Shown here: positions 13,440 through 26,345 of the stretch, piece by piece
Numbering within the stretch: position 1 is the first letter of the stretch
Layout: each line of letters begins with the position of its first letter
NCBI GenBank assembly: GCA_948567375.1
Contig: OX419758.1
Span: 16,001,001-16,065,000, forward strand
Length of the DNA: 64,000 nt
Origin: Lunularia cruciata
Taxonomy: Eukaryota > Streptophyta > Marchantiopsida > Lunulariales > Lunulariaceae
Direction of reading: 5' to 3'
The notes under the pieces: generated by a model
The model's database searches: none
What the model was told of the DNA's origin: nothing
What the model saw: the letters and a program-made list of their open reading frames with translations, nothing else
Program-made: the position numbers and the translations under genes

Positions 13440-13899
13440 GCGGCGAGGTCACCTCTTGGTTCCTCTAGTCTTGGAATTATATGGAACGATGTACATGGCA
13501 TTCTACATATTTGTTGGGAAGCGCACGAGAGCTTATCATATTAGGCGGCAGGGGTACTACTTTCACTCTCATATTGCAAACATCTTGTGTCCATTACTTT
13601 ACCGAGAGCATTGGCTGGTGCAATTTGATATCTTAGGTGCGGTAGGGCAAATAATTTCTCATATCTATACGATTGGGATCTAGCTCCATTCATTCTACCT
13701 TGTTTGTCTCTCCCTTCGGTTTGATGGGGTCTTCCCATCCTTCATGTGTTCTATGTGATTATGTTTACTTGTTATACGATTGGGACCTAGTTCCATTCAT
13801 TCTACCTTGTTTGTCTCTCCCTTTGGTTTGATGGGGTCTTCCCATCCTCCATGTGTTCTATGTGATCATGTTTACTTGTTATTCTACACGGTCACCTTT
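13440..13899 (+). repeat. R1 dispersed repeat, long copy with internal 107-bp duplication
   Basis: The 5' part (GAGAGCTTATCAT, then CTTTCA-TCTCATA and ATATCTTAGGTGCGGTAGGGCA) matches the copy at 27115. The 3' part with TTGATGGGGTCTTCCCATCC is duplicated in tandem (units from 13666 and 13773, 107 bp each). The second unit ends in CTACACGGTCACC, a variant of the family terminus. A 92-codon open frame crosses the copy, but it is not conserved in the other copies, so I treat it as chance. Confidence 0.65.
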
Positions 13900-16800
13900 T
13901 GTCTTTGGTAGAGATATTATGAATACTAAATTCCTTGTTACACTTTCTAAAATTACTAATCCAATAATATCACCGAAGACTTGCTTAATCTTCTTATTTC
14001 TTATCAAAGTCTCGTAAACTTAATAGAAAAGTCAAGGAACAAGGAAGAAGAAACAATGCAAAGTGAACGTATTGATCGTCAGATAATACTAGAAAGGAAT
14101 ATACAAAAACTTTTGTTTGCTATATATGAATGAAGAGCTTGTAAATGGTTCCAACTTAAACACCTCATCCACGCCATGTTAAGGAACTTACGTTACAATG
14201 ATAACATTACAACTGGGAATACAAACCCCTCACCATCTTGATACGCCCACACTAATTACCATCTTGCAGGAAAATGAATAATGGAGCTTTTATTTTGATA
14301 ATGGGAAGTTTTCCATAAAATCAAGAGAAAACGAATTTGCTATAGTTTTAAAGAACTCTTCACATATCCATATGCAAAATAATAAAAAATGGAAACTGAA
14401 CCCGATTAGATGTAAATGAGATCGAGCTCGGCGGGATGCATATTGTAACGCGGTGTAGAAAGACTATTTTTTACCTTTCATTTATGAGTAAATAATTACT
14501 TTTGATATATAATACTAATGTATAAGTGGAATACATGTCACGTACTTCTCAGACCGAAAATAAAAGACATAACCTTTTTGAGTTTGTAATATTCCACGAA
14601 GTATATTTTTGTATGGTTTTAAGTAAAGTATGCCTCTCTCATCACCAGTCAAGAATTAGGTTAAATACGAAGTGAAATGACCATGTAAACATTTGTACCC
14701 AAGTACTGCTGCACTATATACCTCAGAGAACATTTAAGAAATGAAATGCTTGAACCAGCGGTTATGATTACAATTGGTGATAATCACTTGAGAGGTTTCC
14801 TTATACATGTTCCGTCTAGCACGACTGCGTAGCTTGACACTATTGATTAAAAATTTACGAAAAAATTTCTCTCTAGTATAAAGAATAGACAAACTCCAAT
14901 GAAACAAAGAGCTTCTGAATGTATAAACCTTAAGTATTGTTAGCAAGACACAATAAATAAATAAATAAATAACTAAATATATAGACCGTATCAATTGAGC
15001 CTATTCCCACTGCGGAATATAGAATAAAGGGTTCATGAATCTATAAACCTTATGCAGTCTATTGTAGCAATATAAATTTGCAACTAATATTCATGTCATA
15101 TCTTGTTCTAATTATTATACTGACTATAATATAAACAAAGATTACTGTATGTTAGTTCTATATCCAACCTCATCTCAACTACATTATAGTTTTGATGGCT
15201 AAATGACATAGATAAAATATAACAAAATTTATCGTGATTTTCACCTACAATTTAAGTTACCTATCATTACACTTAAGAAAGTCTTTAGTTCAATCATATA
15301 AACATTCACAAATAATATTTCAAATGCTCTCTCAAATGTGATAAGAAAGTAAAAAAGAAGGAATAAAAAGGAAGAAATAGGAGAAGTGTATACCAAATGC
15401 TCTCTGTGGATCCCTTAGTAGAGGGGAACATCATCCAAATAAGAGATAATTCTCTATAAAAATAATATTCAAGTAACATACGCTAATGTCCTTGTATTCT
15501 ATCTGCACTCCAAATATGCATAGAACATCTTTAGATATGATATATGCTCCTTCGGAGGCTAGAATCAGGAGAACACCTAAAGAAACCACATTCTAACTTT
15601 GATATCTTGATTCTAAAATATACAAAATGAAGTATGATAGTCAAGTAGTATCTGCATAATCTAGTCTATAAAGCATACATACATAGATTATCAAATAAGC
15701 AGGGTACACACAACATCTCATGGTTAATACAATAAGCAAAAGAGCACAGAAATAAGCCAAATAGAGGTCTTCTAAAGAAACTCCTTATGATATTGGTTAT
15801 TCATTGAAGAACAATGACTCCATGTGAGAAGCCCTGCTAGTAATAAAGAGAAGAAAAAGAACCATAAAAAGATAAAAACAAAATAAAATACTTGCCAAAG
15901 TTCCTCTAACTTATCTACATTCTCTAAAGTACATCCATATGAGATGTTATTAAAAGTGTTTTAAAGATCCACCTACAAGATAATTGAATCTAGTTAAAAA
16001 TGTAAGTGCTTCAATACTAAGAGATATAACCTCACCACTCCTTGGTGTTGCAACTTAAAAATGACATGGACTAAAGTGCCATTAGAAGTGAAAATGATGT
16101 TAAAGAACAATTATATGGTTGACAAGATGCAATATCACTTCCTTCATAGCAAGTGCTTTATATCCTTCTCTATAATGAAAAGTCAATTAGCATTTAATAC
16201 TTGATAAATTGACTTAGGAGTCTACTTCCTTGTTGCTACAACATCTTAAAAGAATTCCTTGAAATTACTAGAAAAATTATTTACTTAGAAGTAATCTCTA
16301 GGATGATCACAACCATCCTTGATAAGACTCATGAAAAGAAGTGTGGAGTTTGGTATAATATTTGGAAAAAAGAACAATACATTAAAGATATAATAACAAG
16401 ATGGTAATTTAAAACCTCTAGCAATACTCTCCCTTTTGATAAAGAATGTAGTATGCTTAAAGAAAATATGCTTATCGATAAGATGAGCTTGGAATAAAGA
16501 GTACTCTAAAGCGTTAATACTCCCGTGTCTAACCCAAGATTCTACTTTAATCGTGGTTAACATAAACTTAACAAAGCAAGACAACGCCTGTGGTTAGCCA
16601 TTGTTTGGGGTGATTATACATAACATACTCTGCTAAAAACATGAGCAAACCTCTTGGATAAACATCAAACATTGTAGCTTGCCTCGGCCTTTGGTAGATC
16701 AAAAGGAGCTCATAATCAACTGTAACTATATAGTATCTTGTGATTAAAACTATCTCGTAAAACTTATAATCCAGATAGACTCTTCTTATAAAATAGACTA

Positions 16801-17052
16801 ATCCCTAACACAAAATCTCCAATATCTAACTATCAATTCTCTCTGCCCTACTATTCCAACTAGTATAACAAAGAAATCATTTGAATAAGAAAAATGAGAA
16901 CTATGATAACTTATCAAAGAGATCACATACCAACCAATCAAGTAGTGCATACAAATTCTATTCAGCCTTATCATGGAATACATGAGGTAGCGTTTGGATA
17001 ATGAAAACTGAGCTCCAATAACTATAATGTGCTAAGAATGCTAGTGTAATAC

Positions 17053-17360
17053 CGAGAGCTAGCCATATGATCTAGATGTGAAATTTGGTTTGGTAACATC
17101 TAGAATGATGTTATACATGATGGTCAAAATAGATCAGATAGAAGTATCATCAAAAGAGTACGTCTACTAATAGAGCAGAAATCAAAATAGACTTGAGAAC
17201 CTTAGAACCAGTAGCTAGACATATGATTTAAAGGTGAGAATTGGTTTGGTAACATCTGGGAGGATGTTACACATGATGGACTAAACAAATCAAAAAGAGA
17301 TATCACCAAAATGGAACTTCTACTAATAGAGTAGGAATCAAAATATACCTAAAATCTTTG
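17053..17360 (+). repeat. Imperfect tandem duplication of about 155 bp
   Basis: Two units, about 17053-17205 and 17214-17360, share TTGGTTTGGTAACATCT, a GATGTTA-ACATGATGG block and TCTACTAATAGAG followed by GAAATCAAAATA. Substitutions and small indels separate them. They are non-coding. Confidence 0.7.
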
Positions 17361-18414
17361 AAGGCAATTTCGAAGGCCTAAACAAATGAATTAGGCCTCG
17401 AAAATATGCAAATTCCCCCAATGAAGGACAGGCTGGCCTTCCCTCCCCCTGGTTTGTCTCATCGAGAGCTTTCCAATGGTACCTTACGTGATTCTGAGAC
17501 TCCTACAAGAAGATTCTCTAAAAGATTCCCTCCGGTCAAAGCTTGTTTGACCAACCAGATAGGACCTAGACTGACATGTCACACATCCAAGTAAGTAATC
17601 CAAGGGTGGAGCTTGCTGACATGTCACTATCTGTGTGTATAATCCTATGGTGGAGCTTCCTTGAAGGAGACTCTCTTTGTCTATATAATAAAGAGAAGGT
17701 GCTCATTTGGGGCACCGAATGTTGAGTGTGTAATTTGTGTTTCTCTCTCTTCTCTTGTCCTCGTAGTTTTACAGCTAGCCAATTCCATGCATATGTAGAT
17801 ATATCCATAACAATCAACTAAGGGATAGAGGTATTATACATAATCTCAAATATCAATGATTTTGATGTGATTTCATACCTCACATGTACATAGCAATCTT
17901 AGTTCTTGTGTGTTTTAACACATAGATCTTTACACTTACAAAGGTAAAGAATCTATGATATGCATCACATAGTGTATCTCTTGGCACTCCACATAGTAGT
18001 ACTACATGAGAAGTGACATATTTATAATAGTAGTAATGTACAACGCTCTATTTTGTATCTCTAAACATACAACCTACTCTCATACTACACTAGGTAGCCC
18101 TATATGAGAAGTGATATAGCTGGCACACAAAATATTGATAAAAAAAAAATGCTCCATCTTATATCTACTTAAACTACAACCTTCTCACATCACACCCAAA
18201 ATGAATAAATGTTAATCCTAATAACTACTTCTACTCATAACTTCTATTTTGCATTCTATAACTTCAAAACTAAATTTAGATAAAACAAAACAAAATGAAT
18301 AAGAATTTGAAAAGAATTTCAAATACATCACTCCCACGACTACTCCCGTACCTATCCCTGTACCGTACTCAAAAAATTTCATTCCACTCATATATCCTTA
18401 CATACTGCTCTATA

Positions 18415-18890
18415 ACCTTCAATTTAAATACCAATAGAAACTGAGAAAAAAACTCTAAAACTGATAGTTACTTTCTTATTTCTCTTCATCCAATTTGCTA
18501 AAAATCCTATTATCTAATTTTACTCATATTTTCTTGTTTACTTCTCCATGACCTTCAATTTAAATACTAATGAATCCAAAACTGACAAAGTACTCAAGAT
18601 AATGTATTCCCCTCTTATCCCTCCTAACCCAAAACATCACAGTAACCTTCAATTTAGATACTAACGAAACCAAGATTGAGGAGAACAATCCTAAAATAAC
18701 AAATTCATCTCTTATCTCTCCTCGCTAAAATTGAGTAAAAAAATCTAATTATCTATACTCATATCTTCTTACGGACTTCTCCATACCCTTCTATTAATCC
18801 AAAACACTAAAAGTACAATTATCTAATTATAATCATATCTTCTTAAGTACTTCTCTTAACCTTCAATTTATATACTAAATTTATACACCA
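18415..18890 (+). repeat. Degenerate repeat array around an ACCTTCAATTTA motif
   Basis: ACCTTCAATTTAAATAC or a near variant recurs near 18416, 18551, 18646 and 18861. The copies are interspersed with related TCTTATCTCTCCT and TACTCATATCTTCTT segments. The unit length drifts around 100-150 bp. This is AT-rich array-like intergenic DNA. Confidence 0.55.
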
Positions 18891-19362
18891 AAGCTTCAAA
18901 AAGCACTGAAAATAATAGATTTCTCTCCCGTCTCTCCTCACCCTATCGCACTCTCGATTTAATGGATACCATTCTAAAGGTGGATCCACCCTAAATACTT
19001 TTATGATCTACTCTTATGTTTAATTGGTGACGGATGTATCCAATATAAAGGAACTTCTCGAAAAAGTAACCATGCTTTTTCCATGTCTACTTCCCATCCT
19101 TTATTCTACACGGTTGCCATTTCCATTCTCATGGTTTTAAACTTGTCCATTTATCTCAAGTTGAAACTGTTCTACAATCCACCAACGTTCAAAGAGTTCG
19201 AGCGAAAATATAAAATAGGGCTTGAAAAGGGTAGAACCCCGGTTTGTAGAGGATCCCGCTATGTGGTAAGGAGAACATATACCAGGAATAAGGATACCGG
19301 GAAGAATAACTGTCTCCCGGGCATGCACATTGAGGATGGTTTTAGAGAAGGCCCCCAAACTA

Positions 19363-19463
19363 GAGATTGGGGCTTAGCCCCATGTTACCTTTTTTTGTCT
19401 CTCCCTTGTACGGCTTGATGGGGTCTTCCCATCCTTCATTTTTCCTACGCGGTCGCCTTTTTT
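19363..19463 (+). repeat. R1 dispersed repeat, 3'-end copy with GGGGCTTAGCCCC hairpin
   Basis: The copy starts with the palindromic GGGGCTTAGCCCC (19369-19381). It continues through a T-run, the GTCTCTCCCTTG block and the TTGATGGGGTCTTCCCATCC core, and ends at CTACGCGGTCGCC. It is almost identical to 27353-27443. It lies about 290 bp upstream of the TPLATE start codon. Confidence 0.75.
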
Positions 19464-19750
19464 CTTTAACTAGAGATTGACATCAAGGTCTCCAGATTTG
19501 GCATCATTGGGCCTGGGAAGGGACCGGAGACGGTAACCTAGTGAGCGTCCCACTGTCATACGGAGACCCTTTTGGAACGGGAGAAAGACAGCTCCGCGGA
19601 GGGAAAGGAGTTGAAGGACTTGGCGAGGAACCGCAGGTGAACAAGTGAAGACGATTTTGTCGAGGAAAATGGAAGTGGACAGTAAGCGAATGTAGAAGAT
19701 TGAAAGGTTCATCGATCTAGGCTAGGCTAGGTCCGTGGAGGTTGACGAAG
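19464..19750 (+). promoter_or_regulatory. TPLATE 5' flank / probable 5' UTR
   Basis: This G+C-rich 287-bp segment lies between an R1 copy and the TPLATE ATG. No clear TATA box is visible. Its composition resembles a 5' UTR of a broadly expressed gene. The R1 insertion just upstream limits the proximal promoter or may be part of it. Confidence 0.4.
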
Positions 19751-22700
19751 ATGGATCAGGTCTTTGCGCAGATTCGGTTAGATCTGTCGAGTAACGATGG
19801 ACTCCGACAAGCGCAAGCTCTGCTAGCAGCGCTTCAGTATTCAGCTGCAGGGAAGGACATATCCTCGCTTTCTCGGATTGCTTGCGAGGAGATCATCGCC
19901 AGTCCTGCTAGTGCTGTTTGTAAGAAGCTCGCATTCGATTTGATCAGATCCACGCGATTGACCGCGGATCAGTGGGAGATTGTTTGCAGAGGAGTGAAGA
20001 ATGACTTCGAGTTTCCGGACTCGGACGTTACTGCAGCGGCCGTGTCGATAGTGGCAGCCATCCCCAGTTGGCGATTAGGGAAGCTGATTGTAGATTGTAG
20101 TAAGGAGATATCAAACTGTTTGATTAACGATAATCCGAACTTGAGGTATAACATTGTGGAGACTCTTGGATGTTTGCTGGCGAGAGACGATGTGGTGACT
20201 CTTTGCGAAGGGAATGTTACGCTGCTGGAGCGGGTTTCGACATGGTGGAAGCAGATAGGGCAGAGTATGCTGGATGCTTCGGATGCTGTGTCAAAGGTGG
20301 CATTTGAAGGGGTAGGAAGGCTGTTTACTGAGTTTTCGTCCAAGAGGCTGAGTCGCTTGGCAGGGGATAAGTTGATACCTAGCGAAGCTTCTCTAGCTAT
20401 TCGGTCGGGATGGGTTTCAGCAATGTGCAGGTTTGTATGGGAGAAGCGGGACTTTTTGATGGCGAGATCGCTGATTTTGCCCGTGGAGAACTTTCGTGCC
20501 ACGGTTTCTCCCCTTGTTTTTGCTGTGAAGGCAGTTACTACTGGGATGGTGGAGGAAATGCAGGCTATTACTGGACAGGGTAGCCCAAGAAGCCCTTTGG
20601 ATGATAAGGACTATGTAAACGCGGAGAGGATTTTGGGAGTTTCAGATCTGGTCTCTCATTTAGTGCCGTTCCTCTCGTCTCTGGACCCTGCTCTAGTGTT
20701 TGAGGTTGGTATTAATTTGCTGAACTTAGCCGACGTGCCTGGTGGAAAACCCGAATGGGCCTCTGCTCCAATCATGGCTCTTCTCAACCTCTGGGACAGG
20801 CAAGAATTTCGAGCCGGAAGAGAGAGCATTGTCCGTGCCGTGGTTAAGAATTTACAGCTGTTGGACCTCCACATGCAGGTCGCTTTATTCAAGAGATTGC
20901 TTGTGTTGGTGAGAAATTTGAGAGTGGACGTAGATCGGATGCACGCATTAGCCTGCATCTGCCGAACAGCTCTTTGTGTAGACCTGTTTTCTAAAGAGAG
21001 TGTTAGAAGGGGCCAGAAGCCGCTCCCCGGGACAGATGTCACTTCTCTCTTTGAGGACCCTATGACTAAGGAAGATTTGGCAAATGTGAGCTCAAATAGT
21101 CTATTCAGAGAAGAATTGGTTGCTTGTCTTGTAGAAAGTTGCTTCCAGCTTTCTCTGCCATTACCTAGGGTCAAGTCAACTGGGTCGGAGAGCCGAGTAA
21201 TTGGTGCACTAGCTTATGGAACTGGTAATGAGGTGATGAACTGGACACAGTCTGCATTAGAGGTTGTAGAGGTCTGCCGCCCTTGTGTGAAGTGGAACTG
21301 TGAGGGGAGACTTTATGCTATGGATTGCTACTTGAAACTTTTAGTGCGGTTGTGCCACATATACGAAACTCGGTCCGGTGTCAAGAAATCAAAAGACGGT
21401 GCTTCCCCCGAGCAAATTCTCGCCGAGACGAGATTACAAGCATTGCAAAGGCAACTGGTGAAGGACCTTAGTGAGGTACTTTATTTATACATACTCTGCT
21501 CTAAACATTTCAGGTTTAATTGGAAATGCGACAGAATAATTTGATACTTCAAAAGACTTGCCTTACTGTGCTATGAACTGTTAGAACTTTTCGCCATTTC
21601 TTGCGAATCCGAACGTGCAATGCAAGTCTTGGACTTTCGCGAACTCGACTTAACCTAGATGCGTATTCAGACAAGCAGGTTCTTGCCTGCTTGAAGATAT
21701 TTGGCGTTTGTTAAGAGTCGTGGACACTGGCACTATAATTACACTGAAAGATGTATGGCTTAGGTTGACGTCAACTGTTAGACTTTATCTTCTTTACAGA
21801 ATTAAACGTGTGTTTTACTTTTAGGTCTCCACTGTAAGATTGCGAGCTCGTATCATCTGGGCTTTGGCGGAACACTTTGATCTTGAAGGGCTAGATCCAC
21901 TTTTAGCTGATGACCCGGATGACCCCTTGAACATTATGGTGGAGCATATCCATAACGTTCTGTTCAACGTCGATAACACCATCATGGCTGCGACTAACAG
22001 GCTTCAAGATGTTCAGGCAATTCTTGTCTGTGCACAGCATCTTGGTTCCCGAAATGTGAGAGCTGCACAATTGATGACCAAGGAGTTGGAAGAGTTCAGA
22101 ACCAGCACCTTGGCAGACTCTGTCAATAAACATCAATGTCGTCTGACTCTCCAAGTGCTCAAGTACATCACCAAACATCCTGATTCCAAGTAAGTTGTCA
22201 AAACCTGTGCTTTATTGCCTCCTTTCTCGATGACGAATCTTTCTGGTTTACATTACAGGAACAACCTACTGGTAGTTTTTCTTTTGAGGTAGATGCACTG
22301 ACCTACGTGACTTTTCCGGGGAAGTACACATGTTAGTGATTGGATCCATGTCAAGAACTATGAATCTAACTCGTAACTTCTAGTGAATAAGTGTGTCGCC
22401 ATCAAGATACTCAGATATACTCGCGGATTGTTTTGTGTTTCAGATGGGTAGGAGTTGGTGCCCCAACAGGAGACTATCCCTTCACTCATCACAAGCTGTC
22501 TGTGGAGTATTTTGATGCCTCTGCTGCCCAGGACAGAAAGCTGGAAGATTTAGTCCACACAGCTGTTCAGGACCTGTGGAGACCCGCACCCAGTGAATTA
22601 GCCTTGCTTACAAGCAAGAATGTGGATGTAACGCTTCTCAGGCCCCCACCAATATGTATTTGTTTATCTGGAAGTAGTGATCCCTGCTATGTCGAAGCAT

Positions 22701-24414
22701 ATCACTTGACTGATCCAAGTGAAAGGAGATTGACACTTCATTTGAAGGTACATAACCGGCCTAGTTCTGCAAGAACGAAATTCCGCAAGTGACATATTAA
22801 CAATCTTCTACTAAGCGGATCTTGTGGTTGCTTCGGCTGAGGTTGCGTTCTGTCTTGGTGTGCAGGTAATCAACATGACTGAGCAAGAGCTCAAACGCGT
22901 AGACGTTCGTGTGGGTTTAGTAGGTGCTTTGCACTTTATGGATGCCCAACCTCAAGCAGTTCGCCAACTTCAGAACCTCATATCACAGGTAAGAAGTTTT
23001 GTGAAATTCCGCTTTACAGCCTAAAAAAGATGGGAGAACCTAATTTATACAATGTTTGTATCTCGTTTCTTGTGGGTTATCAATTCGCATTTGCTTGACC
23101 ACAAGGAAGCCAAAGGTATTTATAGTCGTGTCAGAGCCTTGAACCAACATTCCACCTCAGGTGTTGGTTTTCCTCGCGATTCCAGCGCTGGAACAGTTAT
23201 CAAGAAAATTTAATTGGGCAGAAATTGATCTTCGTTCTCCAGGTGTCGATCATGTCGAGTGTCACTGTGGGTGTAACAAGATTCGAGAGGTGTGGGCTTG
23301 GGGTGCAACTTCTGTACTATCCCCAATACGGTCTTGCAGGCTCCGCTAATGGTGAAGAAGGTGAAGGCATGGAAGAGGAGGGTGTCCATGTAGGTAGGCA
23401 CCGGAAAAGCTTCGTTCCAGAATACGGTGAGCCTGTAGTACTCCGTTGTCAAACTTATTGGGTTCCTCTTATCGAGCTTCTGGTGCCTCACAAGTGCTCC
23501 CCGGTAGAGTTTTTCCGCATATGGCCGAGCCTGCCTGCCATTATGGAGTACACAGGAGCCTACACTTACGAGGTTGGTGAACTGAAACTGGGAGCGACCA
23601 GTGACGGAGGTATCCCATCATTTTTAAGCGGTTTGAAGTCACTTGCTAACAAACCATTCCATCGGGTTTGTGCCCATATTCTCCAGACCGTTGCTGGCTT
23701 CCAGGTGAATACACATCCTCCTCTGTTTAGTGATCTTTGGCTACTTTCTTTTCTTGTCGGGCGGCTGAAGAAACTCTTCTCAAGAAAGTATTCCGTCCAA
23801 ATTTGCAGGAAAATGATGTGTAGTATGTCGAACGCTCCGTTAAATTTTGCTAGCTAGTTTGGATTCGAATGACTGGCCTCTTTGCTTCCTCTTTGCTTCC
23901 ATGGGTAGTACTTACATTGGGAGTGTGTCGTTGCTGAACGCAGCTGTGCTACGCCGCCAAATCCTGGTATGGTGACTTCCTTGGGATGGTAATATTTGGA
24001 GCCAGTGAAGTAAGTGGCGACTTGGGAGATGAGACCAATACTGTGATATGTAAGTTCGTGCTCAGAGCTTCTTCTTCTTCTTTGCTAGAGGAGATCCGTG
24101 GTTCATTGCAGGACTGGCTAGATAACTTGACCGATGGTTCAGTGCGGGTTGTCTCCGAGGAGGAAATGGAAGCTGCGTCCTTGAGTAAGCTGAAACGATC
24201 TCTAGAGCTTTTGGCTATTCCAAAGATTGTTGTCACTCCCCCTCCACCAGAACCAGATAGTGATGACGATGAACTGGTTCCGGGCATGAAACCTCCGAAA
24301 GAACCTTCAACGCTATCCATCAATTTGTCTGCAGACGAGATCGAGCAGAAGGCACTTCAGTCGGCTGTTCTGCAACAATGGGAGATGTTTCGCAGTAAGT
24401 ATAGTGTGCCGTAA
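19751..24414 (+). CDS. TPLATE: TPLATE, endocytic adaptor subunit of the TPLATE complex
   Basis: TPLATE is a core subunit of the plant TPLATE complex, which drives clathrin-mediated endocytosis at the plasma membrane and cell plate. Six exons join in frame: 19751-21475, 21825-22189, 22444-22747, 22866-22988, 23243-23704 and 23944-24414. All introns are GT-AG and 118-349 bp. The predicted protein is about 1,149 residues; the Arabidopsis one is about 1,176. It begins MDQVFAQIRLDLSSNDG. The HEAT/ARM-like trunk covers roughly residues 1-520 and contains CKKLAFDLIRSTRLT, GGKPEWAS, ALACICRTALCVDLF and SVRRGQKPLPGTDV, which are near-identical to the flowering-plant protein. Exon 2 has LDPLLADDPDDPLNI. 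Exons 3-6 form the appendage region (GDYPF-HHKL, HKCSPVEFFR-WPSLPA, KPFHRVC-HI). An acidic stretch (DSDDDE) precedes the end. A TTG in frame nine bases upstream is not the start; the ATG matches the family. The last codons overlap a donor-like GTAAGT (24395), so a further small exon is possible. Confidence 0.96.
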
Positions 24415-25673
24415 AGATAACTGATGTCAATCGAAACTCATTATCCATTAGGGATGACTACTTAAGCCCTCATCCTTTCATACCTCGTGGTCGTGAGATA
24501 TGGAGTCGTGGAGACTTTGTCGCTATTTTAGGGAGTTTAGCGAGGCGGTCATTAACAGATGGAATGTCATGCATCACACAAAAGTTCATACGGCATGAAT
24601 GCCTTTGCAAACTGTAAGGTTTCCTTGATCCAGCTAGCAACCACCATAAATCAGATGTACCTGCTAACCGGATGGTTTGCATGTAAACCACATGTCCAAT
24701 ATCAGTCTTTAAAAGCTCATTTTTTCCTCCCAATGCATGCCCGAGTGCATTGTGGAAGGCGGTGTTTGAAGTAGTAGCTGGAGTTTGCCTACTCCGACCC
24801 TCAGGTTTGTATAGAAGTGGGTTATTGTATAGAGCTGCAAGGCAGTGACGAGACTTTCAGCCAGTCAACGTCAGTGGAGATTATCGCTGTGTGCTTTCCA
24901 TGCCATATGGCTTCCAGTGGCCACTTATGCAGCTGCAGTCTTTACAGAGTTAGATAGACGTGGATTTCGGGTAGCTTGGATTGATCAGATTTGTAGTTTC
25001 TGAGAGAATGAATCAATGTCCATTCCAAGCAGCAGTCGATCCACAGATGTTTAGAATCAAACCACTGTACAAACATCTATTTTTGTTATACCGGCGCGTA
25101 TAACGTATAAGGTTGGGAATCTCCGACCCTGCCGTATTGCATCCTGATGATGTATGTGGCTGATAATGGATGGGTGTCTTGGCTTTTGCACATAAATATG
25201 ACGTAATATACAATTTGGTGTTGAGTACTTCGTAAAGGTTGCTAACACGTCTTGTGCGCACAATATGCAAGTACAGTAGCCCTCGAATTCACACCATTTT
25301 GTGTTTTGTTATAGTCGTAAAACACGGAGATTACTGTTTCCTGCACTAGACACACTCGTTACTTGCCCCTCTCCCTCAAACGACCTCTCATTTTACTGAT
25401 AATTCTCGGAATAGAAATTCCTACTCTTGTCTATGTGTTCCCTGTGCTTTTACTCTTGCGTTTCTATTGTTGTTTCCATTCGTATGTTGCAAATCTCTTT
25501 TGCGCATCATTCACAGTATTACTCGATGTTTTTGAAAGTATGCCAAGGTGTGTCTCTTATCTTTTCTTTGCGCATGGTTCCTGTTCTGCAACGTCTATGA
25601 CCATTATCTTCACGTTTTTTCTTCTTTCCACAACGACTTCCTACAGCTATTTCTCCACGGACTTGTTACGACA
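24415..25673 (+). other. TPLATE 3' flank and intergenic, no further gene
   Basis: The first several hundred bases are likely the 3' UTR. A 105-codon hydrophobic open frame at 25363-25680 starts at a non-ATG codon, has no homologue I know and reads like T-rich chance translation. No RNA gene was recognised. Confidence 0.5.
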
Positions 25674-26345
25674 CACCTAACTCCGCCCATTCACGAGTGG
25701 CATGTTTGGAAGCAATCGAGTTTATCTTTGCATTCATTAGCCTTTCATCCATTAGCTTTTCATCGGAGAGCACTCACACTAGGCGATGCTTCTTAGGATG
25801 TTCCAGTAGTTTGTAGGCCTTACTACTTGCATAGCGCGAAGATATCCACGCGCAAAGCGTGGATATCTTCAGTGCTGTAGTGCAGATTTCTCACACTTTG
25901 TTCCATTTTATGTCTTTTGTCTCATCCTCGTAGGGCTTGATGGGTCTTCCCATCCTTCGAGTTTTCTACGCGGTCGCCATTCTGTTTTCTTTTATTAGCA
26001 TTTCATAAAACCTCAGCACCCCTAACTCCACCCATTTTTGAGTGGCAGTTGTGGAAGCAACAGTGTTTGCCTTTGCACTTATTAGCTTCATCAAAAACTC
26101 GGTACTGAGGATACTGGAATTCGCCCAATTACTTCGCCACTGCAGTAGGAACTGATGCAGAGATGAGAGTATCGGGATTCGCCCTATTACTTTGGCACCG
26201 CATTAGGCACTGATGAAGATGAAGACGTTAGTGGTTTCGTGGCACTGGCATTCGTCCAATTACTTTGGCAGTGCCTGATCGCCCATTTACTATGGCACTG
26301 CAGTAGGAATCGATGAAGATGGAGACTTTAGTGCTTTCGTGCAGG
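25674..26345 (+). repeat. Mixed direct and tandem repeats downstream of TPLATE
   Basis: A segment of about 68 bp (CTAACTCC-CCCATT-GAGTGGCA-GTTGGAAGCAA) occurs at 25678 and again at 26022. From 26105 to 26345 a second unit recurs about four times. It contains ATTCG-CCAATTACTTTGGCA-TGC and GTAGGAA-TGATGAAGATG-AGAC, with spacings of roughly 60-90 bp. Nothing here is coding. The R1 copy at 25795-25979 lies between the two direct-repeat copies. Confidence 0.6.
25795..25979 (+). repeat. R1 dispersed repeat copy containing a perfect 14-bp hairpin
   Basis: This segment aligns with 27262-27443: a GATGTTCCA start, ACTTG-ATAG, GGATATCTT, GCAGATTTCTCA, the TTGATGGGTCTTCCCATCC core and a CTACGCGGTCGCC end. 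GAAGATATCCACGC (25838-25851) and its exact reverse complement (25857-25870) form a hairpin with loop GCAAA that other copies lack. Confidence 0.65.

Larger units (their letters stand above)
13900..19362. other. AT-rich intergenic stretch, no gene recognised
   Basis: No exon chain, RNA gene or transposon domain is recognisable. The stretch is mostly low-complexity AT-rich DNA with the two repeat zones listed separately (17053-17360 and 18415-18890). A poly-purine/AT composition dominates 15300-16300. A 111-codon open frame at 19083-19418 runs into an R1 copy and is not credible as a gene. Confidence 0.55.

Noticed and set aside
13405-13683. 92-codon plus-strand open frame
   Set aside because: It lies in an R1 repeat copy, is not conserved as a frame in the copy at 27115, and has no recognisable domain.
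19969-21174. Long open frames on the minus strand opposite TPLATE exon 1 (177 and 172 codons)
   Set aside because: They mirror the coding constraint of the sense exon, show no domain and lie wholly inside a well-supported exon.
25363-25680. 105-codon hydrophobic open frame that could be a membrane protein
   Set aside because: It begins at a non-ATG codon in T-rich DNA, and T-rich sequence translates to hydrophobic residues by chance. No family resemblance.
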